Shown here: piece by piece, positions 8,724 through 16,699 of the stretch
How positions within the stretch are numbered: the stretch's first letter is position 1
How the letters are laid out: the number at the start of each line of letters is the position of its first letter
From: Cryobacterium glucosi
Lineage (GTDB): Bacteria; Actinomycetota; Actinomycetes; Actinomycetales; Microbacteriaceae
NCBI RefSeq assembly: GCF_004402235.1
Contig: NZ_SOFS01000029.1
Location: 1-64,000, forward strand
DNA length: 64,000 bases
Direction: 5' to 3'
Notes under the pieces: generated by a model
Seen by the model: the letters and a program-made list of their open reading frames with translations, nothing else
Databases searched by the model: none
Told to the model about the DNA's origin: nothing
Program-made: the position numbers and the translations under genes

Positions 8724-9140
8724 TCAGGGCAGCGGATGCCTGGCGCGGGAGATGGTCCAGACGTTGCGGTCTCCGACCCGTTCGAAGTGCACGGAATCGA
8801 CGAGCATCTGGATGAGCGCGAGCCCCCTGCCCGACTCCGCGAGGTCGTCGGGGAGCACAGGTCCGCTCAGCGTTACCGCTCCGGCCGTTCCGGTGTCGCT
8901 GATCCGGGCGCTGAGCTCGTGGTCGTCGGCGTGGATCGACAGCACGCAGGTGATGCCGGTTCCCGCGGCGGCGTGCTGGATGACGTTCGACGCCAGCTCG
9001 ACGAGGGCCGTCTCGAACGCGAACCGGTCGATGTCGACGATGTCGGAGTGGGGCTCAAGCACGCGCTGGACGAAGTCCTGCACGGTGTCGATATCGTCGG
9101 GCGGAGTGCTGAGCGCCAGGGTGGTGTCGGAATCAGTCAC
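8724..9140 (-). CDS. RsbW-like anti-sigma factor / serine kinase (HATPase_c_2)
   Basis: 138-residue GHKL-type ATPase. The N-box ALVELASNVIQHA holds Glu48 and Asn52, the G1 box is RISDTGTAG, and ESGRGLALIQML is the ATP-lid/G2 region. This matches RsbW/SpoIIAB-type proteins that bind a sigma factor or effector and phosphorylate a STAS partner. The gene overlaps the STAS gene upstream of it by 8 bp, so it is last in the 14046-to-8724 operon. No sigma-factor gene lies in the window, so its target is unknown; it could regulate the adjacent polysaccharide synthase or a distant sigma factor. Confidence 0.85.
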   Translation of the reverse strand: MTDSDTTLALSTPPDDIDTVQDFVQRVLEPHSDIVDIDRFAFETALVELASNVIQHAAAGTGITCVLSIHADDHELSARISDTGTAGAVTLSGPVLPDDLAESGRGLALIQMLVDSVHFERVGDRNVWTISRARHPLP

Positions 9141-9465
9141 GGTATGCGGTCTCTGCGGTCGCGTGGTTCTGCAGGATGCGGTCGAGATGGGTCAGCTCGA
9201 ACACGAGCGCGACCTGCGGCGTCGCACCGGCGATGCGGAGGTCCCCGCCGGCCTGCCGGGCGACCTTCAGGCCGCCGATGAGGGCTCCGAGCCCTGACGA
9301 ATCCATGAAGTCGACCCCGCTCAGGTCGACGACGATCCGCACCGTCCCCGCGGCGATCGCTGCGGACACCACCTCGCGCAACAGCGGCGCGGAGACCATG
9401 TTGAGTCGGCCGTCCGCGCGAATGGCCGCCACGTTGCCGGCTATCGTTTCAGTCCGGAAATTCAT
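9133..9465 (-). CDS. STAS-domain anti-anti-sigma factor (SpoIIAA/RsbV-like)
   Basis: 110-residue single STAS domain. The strand-turn DLSGVDFMDSSGLGALIGG carries the conserved serine pair (Ser56/Ser57) that RsbW-type kinases phosphorylate. The start ATG overlaps the stop of the glycosyltransferase gene by 4 bp and its stop overlaps the start of the kinase gene, so synthesis of all three should be coupled. With the product encoded at 8724 it forms a complete partner-switching pair embedded in a polysaccharide operon. Phosphorylation is inferred from the family. Confidence 0.88.
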   Translation of the reverse strand: MNFRTETIAGNVAAIRADGRLNMVSAPLLREVVSAAIAAGTVRIVVDLSGVDFMDSSGLGALIGGLKVARQAGGDLRIAGATPQVALVFELTHLDRILQNHATAETAYRD

Positions 9466-11417
9466 TGCTCTGGGTGCTCCTCTGGTGCGGCCTCAGGGGT
9501 GAAGCCTTGGTAGGTGGCCGCCTTGAACAACACGCTCAGGACGACGAGGTCGTAGACGGCCCAGCCGATGTTGACCCCGGTGCCGATCGGTTCGGCGCCG
9601 TTGACGAACAGGCGCACACAACCGACGATGATCGCGACGACGAGCATCACCATCACCGTGATCTGCGGCTTGATCAGGTGCCACTGCTGTCCGGTGTGAG
9701 CCTGCCTTGTCTTCGGCGTCACGGCGAAGTTGAGCGGGATGCCGAGCACGACGTTGTTGAAGGCGGTGGTGCAGGCGTCGATCCACACCGGGAACAGGGC
9801 GAGGCTGTACTGCTGGCCCCGCCAGGTGGGGATACCCCGCGCGGCCACGAAGAACAGGAGCTGGTTGGCGATCATGAACGGGATGAACCTCAGGAAGAAG
9901 TCCCAGGCATTGGTGGACACCGGCAGGATCCCGAAGACGAGGAACACGATCGGCGCCGCGAAATAGATGACCGCCGCATAACCGGAGAGGTAGCTCCACA
10001 TCGTGGCGAAGTACATCAGGCGCTGTGGCAGGCTCATCTTCCACTGCAGCAGCGGGTTCTCCCTGAGGAAGACCTGCATGGTGCCCTGGCCCCAGCGCAG
10101 CCGCTGGGTGAGCATCGTGCCCACGTCTTCGGGGGCGAGCCCGTCCGCGAGCAGCTCGTTGTGGTAGACGCTCTTCCAGCCGAGGCCGTGCAGCCGCATC
10201 GACGTGGCCATGTCCTCGGTGACCGAGATGGTCGCGAGCGGCATCACCGGCTGGGCCTCGTGGCCGCGGTCGATCGCGATCGTGTCGAGGGCGGAGCGTA
10301 CGGCCTCGAGGGCCTTGAACGGTGAGAGCTCGCGGGTGGCGAGCCTCGCGACCGTCTCATCGATGTCGAGCAGGTACGGCGATTCGGGTGTGCCGGCCAA
10401 TTCGCTGATCTCGCGCAGGTCGTCCGCGAGCGACGTCACCTCGCCGACCACAATGCCGGCGGCCGCGGCATCCACCCGCTCGTGCAGCACGAACGTGACT
10501 TCGGCGAGCGGCTCGTCGCGCCGGATCGCGGCACGCGCCTGCCTGATCGCGTGGGAGACTTCCGTGAGGGCGTGCGCGACCGCGGGGTTGCGGGCGGCCG
10601 GATGCCGGCGGGCGCCCCGCACCACACGGCTCGCGTCGCGGAGCGCGGTGCGCACGGAACCCTCCACCTCGCGCACGTACCCGAGAATGCCGAGGTGCAT
10701 CAGGGCCTCGCGGCGCAGCACGGCGTTCGATCCGCAGAAGAAGGCGGCATTCCAGCCGTCCTTGCCCTGCTGGATCGGGCCGTAGAACAGGGGCGCCTGG
10801 CTGCCGAGCGGGTCCTCGACAGTGACGTTGCTGAAAACCTGCGGGGTTTGCACGAGCGCGACCTTGTCGTCGGTGAAGTAACCGAGGGTGTGGTCGAGGA
10901 TCTCCGGCCGGGGGATCTGGTCGGCGTCGAGGATGAGCAGGAATTCGCCCTGGGTCTCCATCAGCGCGTTGTTGACGTTCCCGGCCTTCGCGTGGCGCGG
11001 CCGGTCGATCCATTCGGTTCCCCGCGAGAGGTAGTCGATGCCGGCTGCCGCCGCCGCCGCTGCGAGCTCCGGCCGGGCGCCGTCGTCGAGCACCCAGGTG
11101 CGATGGGGGAAGGTGATCTCCCGCGCGGCGAGTGCCGTCGTCATCACGAGGTCGATCGGCTCGTTGTACGTGGCGATCAGCACGTCGACGGTCGCGTCCG
11201 CGGGAGGCGCCGGCGGTGCCGGGCGGGTGTACGCGCGCCACATCATCATGCCGAAGAGGCTGACGTCGATCAGGCTGTACGTTTCGGCGGCGACGAGGGC
11301 GACGGCGATCCACCACGCGTCCCAGTTGAGCGAGAACATCCAGCGCCACGCCACGTAGTTGATACCGAGCGCGAGCGTGAGCACGACCACGATCCGCAGT
11401 GCCAGCATCCGGCTCAT
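9462..11417 (-). CDS. BcsA-like family 2 processive glycosyltransferase
   Basis: 651-residue membrane beta-glycosyltransferase. Two N-terminal helices (about 5-27, 33-60) precede a cytoplasmic GT2 domain with DVLIATYNEP, DDG (111-113), DAD (164-166), FFCGSNAVLRR (226-236), TED (400-402) and QRLRW (438-442); about five further helices follow to residue 632. These are the synthase motifs of cellulose-type enzymes. Two oddities are seen: about 150 mostly helical residues (237-390) are inserted between the FFCGSN and TED motifs, and there is no C-terminal PilZ domain, so cyclic-di-GMP control as in BcsA is not evident. The polymer made is unknown. It follows the GH26/OpgC fusion gene by 28 bp. 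Confidence 0.88.
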   Translation of the reverse strand: MSRMLALRIVVVLTLALGINYVAWRWMFSLNWDAWWIAVALVAAETYSLIDVSLFGMMMWRAYTRPAPPAPPADATVDVLIATYNEPIDLVMTTALAAREITFPHRTWVLDDGARPELAAAAAAAGIDYLSRGTEWIDRPRHAKAGNVNNALMETQGEFLLILDADQIPRPEILDHTLGYFTDDKVALVQTPQVFSNVTVEDPLGSQAPLFYGPIQQGKDGWNAAFFCGSNAVLRREALMHLGILGYVREVEGSVRTALRDASRVVRGARRHPAARNPAVAHALTEVSHAIRQARAAIRRDEPLAEVTFVLHERVDAAAAGIVVGEVTSLADDLREISELAGTPESPYLLDIDETVARLATRELSPFKALEAVRSALDTIAIDRGHEAQPVMPLATISVTEDMATSMRLHGLGWKSVYHNELLADGLAPEDVGTMLTQRLRWGQGTMQVFLRENPLLQWKMSLPQRLMYFATMWSYLSGYAAVIYFAAPIVFLVFGILPVSTNAWDFFLRFIPFMIANQLLFFVAARGIPTWRGQQYSLALFPVWIDACTTAFNNVVLGIPLNFAVTPKTRQAHTGQQWHLIKPQITVMVMLVVAIIVGCVRLFVNGAEPIGTGVNIGWAVYDLVVLSVLFKAATYQGFTPEAAPEEHPEQ

Positions 11418-11430
11418 CGGAGCACCCCTC

Positions 11431-11460
11431 TCATCGCGGCACGATTCATCGCGGCACGAT
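11431..11460. repeat. Perfect 15-bp tandem duplication across a stop codon
   Basis: TCATCGCGGCACGAT occurs twice head to tail (11431-11445 and 11446-11460). On the minus strand this repeats the last codons and the TGA stop of the GH26/OpgC gene, so a second in-frame stop follows the first. Confidence 0.8.
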
Positions 11461-14046
11461 CCGGAACAGGAATTTCGTCCTGACCATCACCCAGAGCAGC
11501 GCCAGGATGACGACGTATGCGCCGGTGTTCAGCCACACGTTCCCGTCCTGGAGCGCCGGGATGTTGGCGGCGATCAGGGCGAAGAACACGTGCATGATGA
11601 AGACGTAGAGGGTGGCCTGCCCGAGCGGGATCAGGAACCAGCCGAGGGCGCGCCGGATCGGACGCCAGTATGCGCTGACCAGGGCGTAGAGGCTGACGAC
11701 CACGAGCATCACGTTGAGGAGACGACCGGGCTCGAGGTTGGTGCGCCCGAAGAATGCGCCGTAGATCGAGCGGAAGAGCGCGTCAGGAACGAGTCCGAGG
11801 CGAACGGAGAAGGCGCTGGGGAGATACGGGTTGCTCCAGGAAAACAACATCAACGCTGTCGCGAGCAGCACGATCACCGCAGCGGCCACGAGGCCCCACC
11901 GCGAGGCGAACCAGCGGAGCAGGGCGACACGGTGGTACCCGGCCACGATTCCCGTGACGAAGAGCACCTGCCAGGTCAGGAGCGGGAACGAGTCCTCGAA
12001 CTCGGAGGGGAACAGACGCACCCCCGCGAGCGCGTTGAACACGTACAAGCCCCAGCTGAGCGCGAGCACCGGCACCCACCACCGCTTCGACAACGCCCAC
12101 AGCACGAGCGGGCAGACCAGGAGCAGCACGACGTACAGGCCCATCACGTTGAACTGCCACGGCCCGAGCCGGAGGAGTGCCAGGTCGAGGAGGATGTGCG
12201 GGTTCACCGGGTAGGTCAGCAGTTGCCCGGCGTTGGCATAGAGGTCGTAGACGTGGCCCGACGCCGAACTGCCTCGCGCCCCGGTGCCCTGGTCGGTGAA
12301 CGTCGTGAGGTAGCCGGCGTTGACGAAGGGCAGCAGGCTCACCGCGAAGATCAGGATCACTACGGCGAGGGCGGTGTAGTACAGCTTCCAGGCGCGCCGG
12401 CTGGTTCGGATGACCACCTCGCCGATGCCGCTCATGGCGATCTTGGGCCGGTAGACCATGCCGAGCACGACGCCGGCGAACAACACGAACAGCTCGGCGC
12501 CGGAGACGATTCCGATGGCCTCCTGGGTGATCTCCTGGAACAGGGAGACCAGGCCGATGTGGTTGACCACGACGAACACGATCGCGAGGCCGCGCATCAG
12601 GTCGATGCGCAGGTCCCGGTCGGCCGGGCCGTCATAGCTCAGCGCCGACCGGCCGCGCCGCGCGACCGCGAGCGCGAAAAGCAGCGTGACTGCGGCGATC
12701 ACGAGCACGGCCACGAGCCAGGCCCACCAGCCGCCGATGGTCACCCCCGGTCCGGTGGCGGATGCCCCGGCCTCGTTCGTCGTCGTCGGCGCGAACAGCG
12801 GGCCGAGCGTGAGGTCGCTTGCGGCAAGGTCGGCAGCGAAGGCGGCCCGGGTGCTGTCGCCGAGTGTCACGCTCCAGTCGACGAAGGTCCCGCCGACGAC
12901 CGCACGGTTCGCCGTGGTGTCCTGCCAGAGCACGGCCTTGAGCGTGGCGTATCGCGGGTCGGCGACGGCGGCGAAGACCTGGCGCCACCAGTTCTGCTTG
13001 ATCGCGAGTTCGCCGGGGCCGCCCGCTGAGGGACTGTAGAACGCCGCGGTCTCCAGGAGGAACGGCGTGCCGGTCGCCGTCGAATACCGGCCGAAGAAGT
13101 CGTCGTCGCCTGCGGCGTCTGCGGCGGGGGAGCCGAGGCGGGCGAGCAGCTCGCCGTCGCGCGGAACGGTGTTGCGGGCGTCGCCTCCCGCGGTGTCGTC
13201 GTGGTACACCGAGAGCCCCACCCAGTCGGCGACGGCGCCGGGATAGTAGGGGGCGTACGCGTCGTCGCCGCCGTCGACGGAGCCGTCCCGGTTGGTGTCG
13301 AGCTCGCGGAGCGTGTCGGTGTCCGCGGCCCGGGTCCCGGTGAACGGATACCCGCCTCCCCAGTTCGGCGACCACACCATCACGGCCCCGGGCAGACGGC
13401 GGTGCACGACGTCGGCGACGGCGGCGAAGGCCTGGCGGTATGCGGAGGGCTGCTGTCCCCAGGACACCCAGGTGCTGTTCATGTCGGGGGCGAAGCGCAG
13501 GTACAGCGGGGCGGTGCCGGTGCCCCGCGCGGCCGCGATGCCGTCGACCAGCCGGGTCGCGGCATCCGCAGTGATCGCCAGAAGGCTCGTCGTCGGTCGG
13601 ATGGTGAGTAACGGGAGGGAGCCGGCACCGTTCGTCTTCTGCAGGAATTGGGCGCTGTAGCTCGTGTCGGCATCGGACATCGGCATCGAGACGGAGTGCT
13701 CGTAGAAAGCGCTCGGGGAGCCGAGGCGGGACGCCTGCTCGGTGGCGCTGTCACCGCTCCAGTCGAGGATCGACCCGAAGTACGCTCCGGCGGTCGGCTC
13801 GAGGCTGACGGGAGCGCCGTCCGTCGCGGGCGCCGGCGTCACCGTCACGGCGGGCGTCGGCGCAGGTTCCGCCGTTGCCGTTGCCGATTCCGTGGCCGTA
13901 GCGGTGGCGGTGGCCGAGGTTGTGGGGGTGGCCCGTGCGGCCGTTGCCGGCATGGCAAGGGGAAGCGCCAGCGCCAGAACCACGGCAAGCACTGCGGCCA
14001 CCCGTCGAACACGGGATCGGGAGCCGCGTGCTCTGGAAACCTGCAC
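11446..14046 (-). CDS. GH26-like domain fused to OpgC-type membrane acyltransferase
   Basis: 866 residues. A signal/anchor helix (about 13-37) and an Ala/Thr/Pro linker lead into a GH26-like domain (about 80-410), then a helix near 438-463 and a multi-span OpgC-like region from about 478 (IDLMRGLAIVFVVVNHIG) to the end. OpgC proteins transfer succinyl groups to periplasmic glucans in Proteobacteria. In the GH26 part the usual acid/base motif HEMN reads PDMN (Glu to Asp, near 188), while the nucleophile-like Glu in LLETAAF (near 332) is kept, so hydrolysis is doubtful. An EF-hand-like loop DTNRDGSVDGGDD (about 250-262) is present. It leads the operon with the GT2 synthase. Confidence 0.82.
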   Translation of the reverse strand: MQVSRARGSRSRVRRVAAVLAVVLALALPLAMPATAARATPTTSATATATATESATATAEPAPTPAVTVTPAPATDGAPVSLEPTAGAYFGSILDWSGDSATEQASRLGSPSAFYEHSVSMPMSDADTSYSAQFLQKTNGAGSLPLLTIRPTTSLLAITADAATRLVDGIAAARGTGTAPLYLRFAPDMNSTWVSWGQQPSAYRQAFAAVADVVHRRLPGAVMVWSPNWGGGYPFTGTRAADTDTLRELDTNRDGSVDGGDDAYAPYYPGAVADWVGLSVYHDDTAGGDARNTVPRDGELLARLGSPAADAAGDDDFFGRYSTATGTPFLLETAAFYSPSAGGPGELAIKQNWWRQVFAAVADPRYATLKAVLWQDTTANRAVVGGTFVDWSVTLGDSTRAAFAADLAASDLTLGPLFAPTTTNEAGASATGPGVTIGGWWAWLVAVLVIAAVTLLFALAVARRGRSALSYDGPADRDLRIDLMRGLAIVFVVVNHIGLVSLFQEITQEAIGIVSGAELFVLFAGVVLGMVYRPKIAMSGIGEVVIRTSRRAWKLYYTALAVVILIFAVSLLPFVNAGYLTTFTDQGTGARGSSASGHVYDLYANAGQLLTYPVNPHILLDLALLRLGPWQFNVMGLYVVLLLVCPLVLWALSKRWWVPVLALSWGLYVFNALAGVRLFPSEFEDSFPLLTWQVLFVTGIVAGYHRVALLRWFASRWGLVAAAVIVLLATALMLFSWSNPYLPSAFSVRLGLVPDALFRSIYGAFFGRTNLEPGRLLNVMLVVVSLYALVSAYWRPIRRALGWFLIPLGQATLYVFIMHVFFALIAANIPALQDGNVWLNTGAYVVILALLWVMVRTKFLFRIVPR

Positions 14047-14190
14047 CTGCTACCCCCGACGTCTGGCCTGACGGCCTCCCTCGACGATGGTGCGACCTGT
14101 GCCTCAGCGTAGCGGAAAACGAGGCAAAATCACCCCCGGATGAGGGTGGGGCGTGGCGGCGACATCACTCGGTGGAGCCGCGCAGCCGGG

Positions 14191-15081
14191 TCACGCCTCG
14201 GCGAGCATCGCGTCGACGGCCTCGGCGACCGTGCCGTGCCGGAACACGAAGCCGTCGCCCTGCAGCAGGGCGCTGCTCACCCGCTGGTCGGCGAGGAGCA
14301 GCTGGCGGGCGGCGTCACGGAGCGCGAATGTCAGCGCGAACTCCGGCACCGGCAGGAGGAACGGGCGGTGCAGGGCGACCGTGACGGCCCGGATCACGTC
14401 GTTCGCCGAGGCCGGGGCCGGTCCGACGAGGTTGACCGGGCCGCTGAGGGTGGAGCCGAGCAGGTGCACGATCGCGGCGGCCTCGTCGTGCAGGCTGATC
14501 CACGGCCAGTGCTGGATGCCGCGGCCGAGCGGGCCGCCGAGGCCGAGCCTGACGAGGGGGAGCAATGGTTTCAACGCCCCGCCGCGCGCGATCACGAGCC
14601 CGGTGCGGAGCAGGACGACCCGGGTCGGCGCCGGTGTGCGCAGGGCCTCGGCCTCCCAGGCCTCGACGACGGCAGCGAGGAAATCGTCGGCGGGAGCGGA
14701 CCGTTCGGTGAGGATCTCACCGGGCCGGTTGCCGTACAGGCCGACAGCCGAGCCGCTCAGGAACACGGCCGGCGGGGTGGGAGTCCTCCTGATCGCCTCG
14801 ACGAGGGTACGGGTCGCGTGGGTCCGGGAGGCCAGGATCTCGGTCCGGTAGCCGTTCGTCCACGGCAGACGGGCGAGCGAGGCCCCCGAGAGGTTGACGA
14901 CCGCGTCGACCCCGTCGAGGGCTGCAGGGTCGATGTCGAAGACGGCGGGGTTCCAGGTCACCTCGTCCGGCCCGGTGGCCGGATGGCGCACGAGCCGGGC
15001 GACGGTGTGCCCGGCTTCGCCGAGCTGGCGGACGAGTTCGGTTCCGATGAGCCCGGAGGCTCCGGCGATCAGTACGCGCAT
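14191..15081 (-). CDS. TIGR01777 family NAD(P)-dependent oxidoreductase
   Basis: 296-residue atypical short-chain dehydrogenase/epimerase. The nucleotide-binding motif GASGLIG is near the N-terminus (MRVLIAGASGLIGTE), with an NLSGASL segment and the C-terminal DUF1731-like part (ALRDAARQLLLADQRV). The family is called epimerase or cell-division inhibitor SulA-like by old homology, but its reaction is not known. It follows the OsmC gene by 15 bp on the same strand, so the two are probably one transcript. Confidence 0.85.
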   Translation of the reverse strand: MRVLIAGASGLIGTELVRQLGEAGHTVARLVRHPATGPDEVTWNPAVFDIDPAALDGVDAVVNLSGASLARLPWTNGYRTEILASRTHATRTLVEAIRRTPTPPAVFLSGSAVGLYGNRPGEILTERSAPADDFLAAVVEAWEAEALRTPAPTRVVLLRTGLVIARGGALKPLLPLVRLGLGGPLGRGIQHWPWISLHDEAAAIVHLLGSTLSGPVNLVGPAPASANDVIRAVTVALHRPFLLPVPEFALTFALRDAARQLLLADQRVSSALLQGDGFVFRHGTVAEAVDAMLAEA

Positions 15082-15096
15082 CGGGCGCTCCTGCGC

Positions 15097-15522
15097 CTAG
15101 GCCAGTTCCGCTTCGATCGTGATCGGGATCCCGGCGAGGGCCTTCGACACCGGGCAGTTCGCCTTCGCATCCTCGGCGAATGCCGCGAACTGTTCCTCGG
15201 TGAGGCCGGGCACGCTCGCGCTGACGAGCAGGTGGCTGCCGACGATGCCGACTCCGGCCTCGAAGGTCACGGCAGCGGTGGTCTGGATGTTCTCCGGCGT
15301 GTGCCCGGCCGCGCCGAGCCCGTTCGCGAGGGCCATCGAGAAGCACGCGGCGTGCGCGGCGCCGAGGAGCTCTTCCGGGTTGGTGGTGTTCGGGCTCCCG
15401 ACACTCCGTGCCTTCCAGGTCACCGGGAACTCGCCGGCGTGGGAGGAGTCGAGTGAGACGGTGCCATGGCCGGACTTGAGGTCTCCGGTCCAGACGGTTG
15501 ACGCTTCGCTGGTCAGTGCCAT
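15097..15522 (-). CDS. OsmC/Ohr-type peroxiredoxin
   Basis: 141-residue OsmC-fold thiol peroxidase acting on organic hydroperoxides. Both redox cysteines are present: Cys60 in AAHAACFSMAL and Cys123 in ANCPVSKAL. Sequence features (SVGSPNTTNPEELLGAAHAAC) resemble OsmC more than Ohr. A strong AGGAGGT ribosome site precedes the ATG. It is the first gene of the pair with the TIGR01777 oxidoreductase. No regulator gene lies alongside it. Confidence 0.9.
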   Translation of the reverse strand: MALTSEASTVWTGDLKSGHGTVSLDSSHAGEFPVTWKARSVGSPNTTNPEELLGAAHAACFSMALANGLGAAGHTPENIQTTAAVTFEAGVGIVGSHLLVSASVPGLTEEQFAAFAEDAKANCPVSKALAGIPITIEAELA

Positions 15523-15621
15523 GGTGTTACCTCCTGGGTGTGAAAGCCCCAGCCTAACCGGGCATCCACTCAGAGGGACAGGCTCAGTCTGGGAGTTGAC
15601 AGGGAGCCCGGTCCACGCGCG

Positions 15622-16137
15622 TCAGGCCGCGGCGGGGGAGCGACCGAGGATCCGGGCGCGCACGAGCAGGAGGTAGAGCTGGCAGCCGAGGCAGTAGTCG
15701 AAGACCGAGTTCAGGAACGCCGCGATGAACGCGAAACCGGCGGCGATCCCGACTGCGGGGGCGAGACCGAACAGTCCGAGCACGACGCCGATGACGGTCA
15801 CGAACAGGCCGACCCCCTGGGCGAAGGTCGGCGGAGCGGCGTCTTCGAGTTCGGCGGGCGGTGCAAGGCGGGGACGTACGAATCGCTTGAACAGCAGGCC
15901 GTACGGGTGCCGGCCGACGCCTGCGAATGCTCCCCAGGCGAAGAGCGCCGCGATCGCGGCGAGCAACACGAGAGCGGCGACGGATGCCCCGGTCAGGGAG
16001 AGGAAGATCACGACGAGCAGGAGCACGGCCGTGATGGCGGCGCTGAACCGCGGGCCTCGGGGGTCGACGGGCGCGCGACGGGGCGGAGCGGCGGGGCTCG
16101 GCGTGGTTGCGCGGTTCTCGGAGGAATCACTGGGCAT
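15622..16137 (-). CDS. DUF4395 membrane protein
   Basis: 171-residue integral membrane protein with about four helices and a DUF4395 signature: VDPRGPRFSA, then GRHPYGLLFKRFVRPRL, ending in a conserved cysteine-bearing segment FDYCLGCQLYLLL. Start ATG 16137 is chosen because it overlaps the end of the thioredoxin gene by 11 bp. DUF4395 genes are typically paired with thioredoxin-fold genes in Actinobacteria. The CxxC at the C-terminal end suggests a membrane redox partner, but that role is inference. Confidence 0.85.
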   Translation of the reverse strand: MPSDSSENRATTPSPAAPPRRAPVDPRGPRFSAAITAVLLLVVIFLSLTGASVAALVLLAAIAALFAWGAFAGVGRHPYGLLFKRFVRPRLAPPAELEDAAPPTFAQGVGLFVTVIGVVLGLFGLAPAVGIAAGFAFIAAFLNSVFDYCLGCQLYLLLVRARILGRSPAAA

Positions 16138-16615
16138 GGGGGCTCCCTGGCAGGTGTGACGCGGTGAGGGGGTTCGCCGATTCGGGCCCGGCGAGATGGT
16201 CGAGGTGACGGAGGACATCCGCCCGGTGCGGCGCGCCGCCGACGCGGGCGTGCACGCGACCCGCGCCGTCGAGGATGAGCGTCGTCGGGGTCTGCAGCAC
16301 ACCGAAGCGGTTCGCGAGGTCGGCCCGGTGCGTGAGGTCGACGTCGACGTGGGCAACGCCGGGACGGCCATCGGCGATCTGGCTGAGGAGTCGGTGGGTG
16401 CCGGGGCAGCGGCTGCAGAACTCCGTGGAGAACTGCACGAGGGTGGCCGCGGGGCCGAAGGGGACCTGGCTGCCGACATCCGCAGGGGTCAGCACGGTCG
16501 TTTCGGTGTCGGCGACGTCGCGGAACAACCCCTGGCGCGAGCGGTAGACGAGGCCGAGCACGGTCGCGACCGCGACGAGGGCGACCACGACGAGTGCGGC
16601 GCCGAAGGGGTTCAT
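16127..16615 (-). CDS. Membrane-anchored thioredoxin-fold protein
   Basis: 162 residues. One N-terminal transmembrane helix (about 5-24) is followed by a thioredoxin domain whose active site is CSRC (67-70, in STEFCSRC); the cis-proline lies in VLQTPTT. The unusual CSRC dipeptide replaces CGPC. The orientation suggests the domain may face outside the membrane, but there are few charged residues to decide. It is the first gene of a two-gene operon with DUF4395, overlapping it by 11 bp. A thiol-disulfide exchange role is likely; the substrate is unknown. Confidence 0.85.
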   Translation of the reverse strand: MNPFGAALVVVALVAVATVLGLVYRSRQGLFRDVADTETTVLTPADVGSQVPFGPAATLVQFSTEFCSRCPGTHRLLSQIADGRPGVAHVDVDLTHRADLANRFGVLQTPTTLILDGAGRVHARVGGAPHRADVLRHLDHLAGPESANPLTASHLPGSPHAQ

Positions 16616-16686
16616 GGGGTCGACGTTACGCGGGACTCGAGCGAGGAATCTTCGTGTGACGAGAGATTACGGACGGCACCCCCCGT

Positions 16687-16692
16687 TAGGGT
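16687..16692 (+). promoter_or_regulatory. Candidate -10 box (TAGGGT) for GH26 lipoprotein gene
   Basis: TAGGGT lies 7 nt before the GTG at 16700, consistent with a leaderless mRNA and supporting that start codon over the in-frame GTG at 16691, which overlaps this box. Confidence 0.4.
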
Positions 16693-16699
16693 GGGACCC

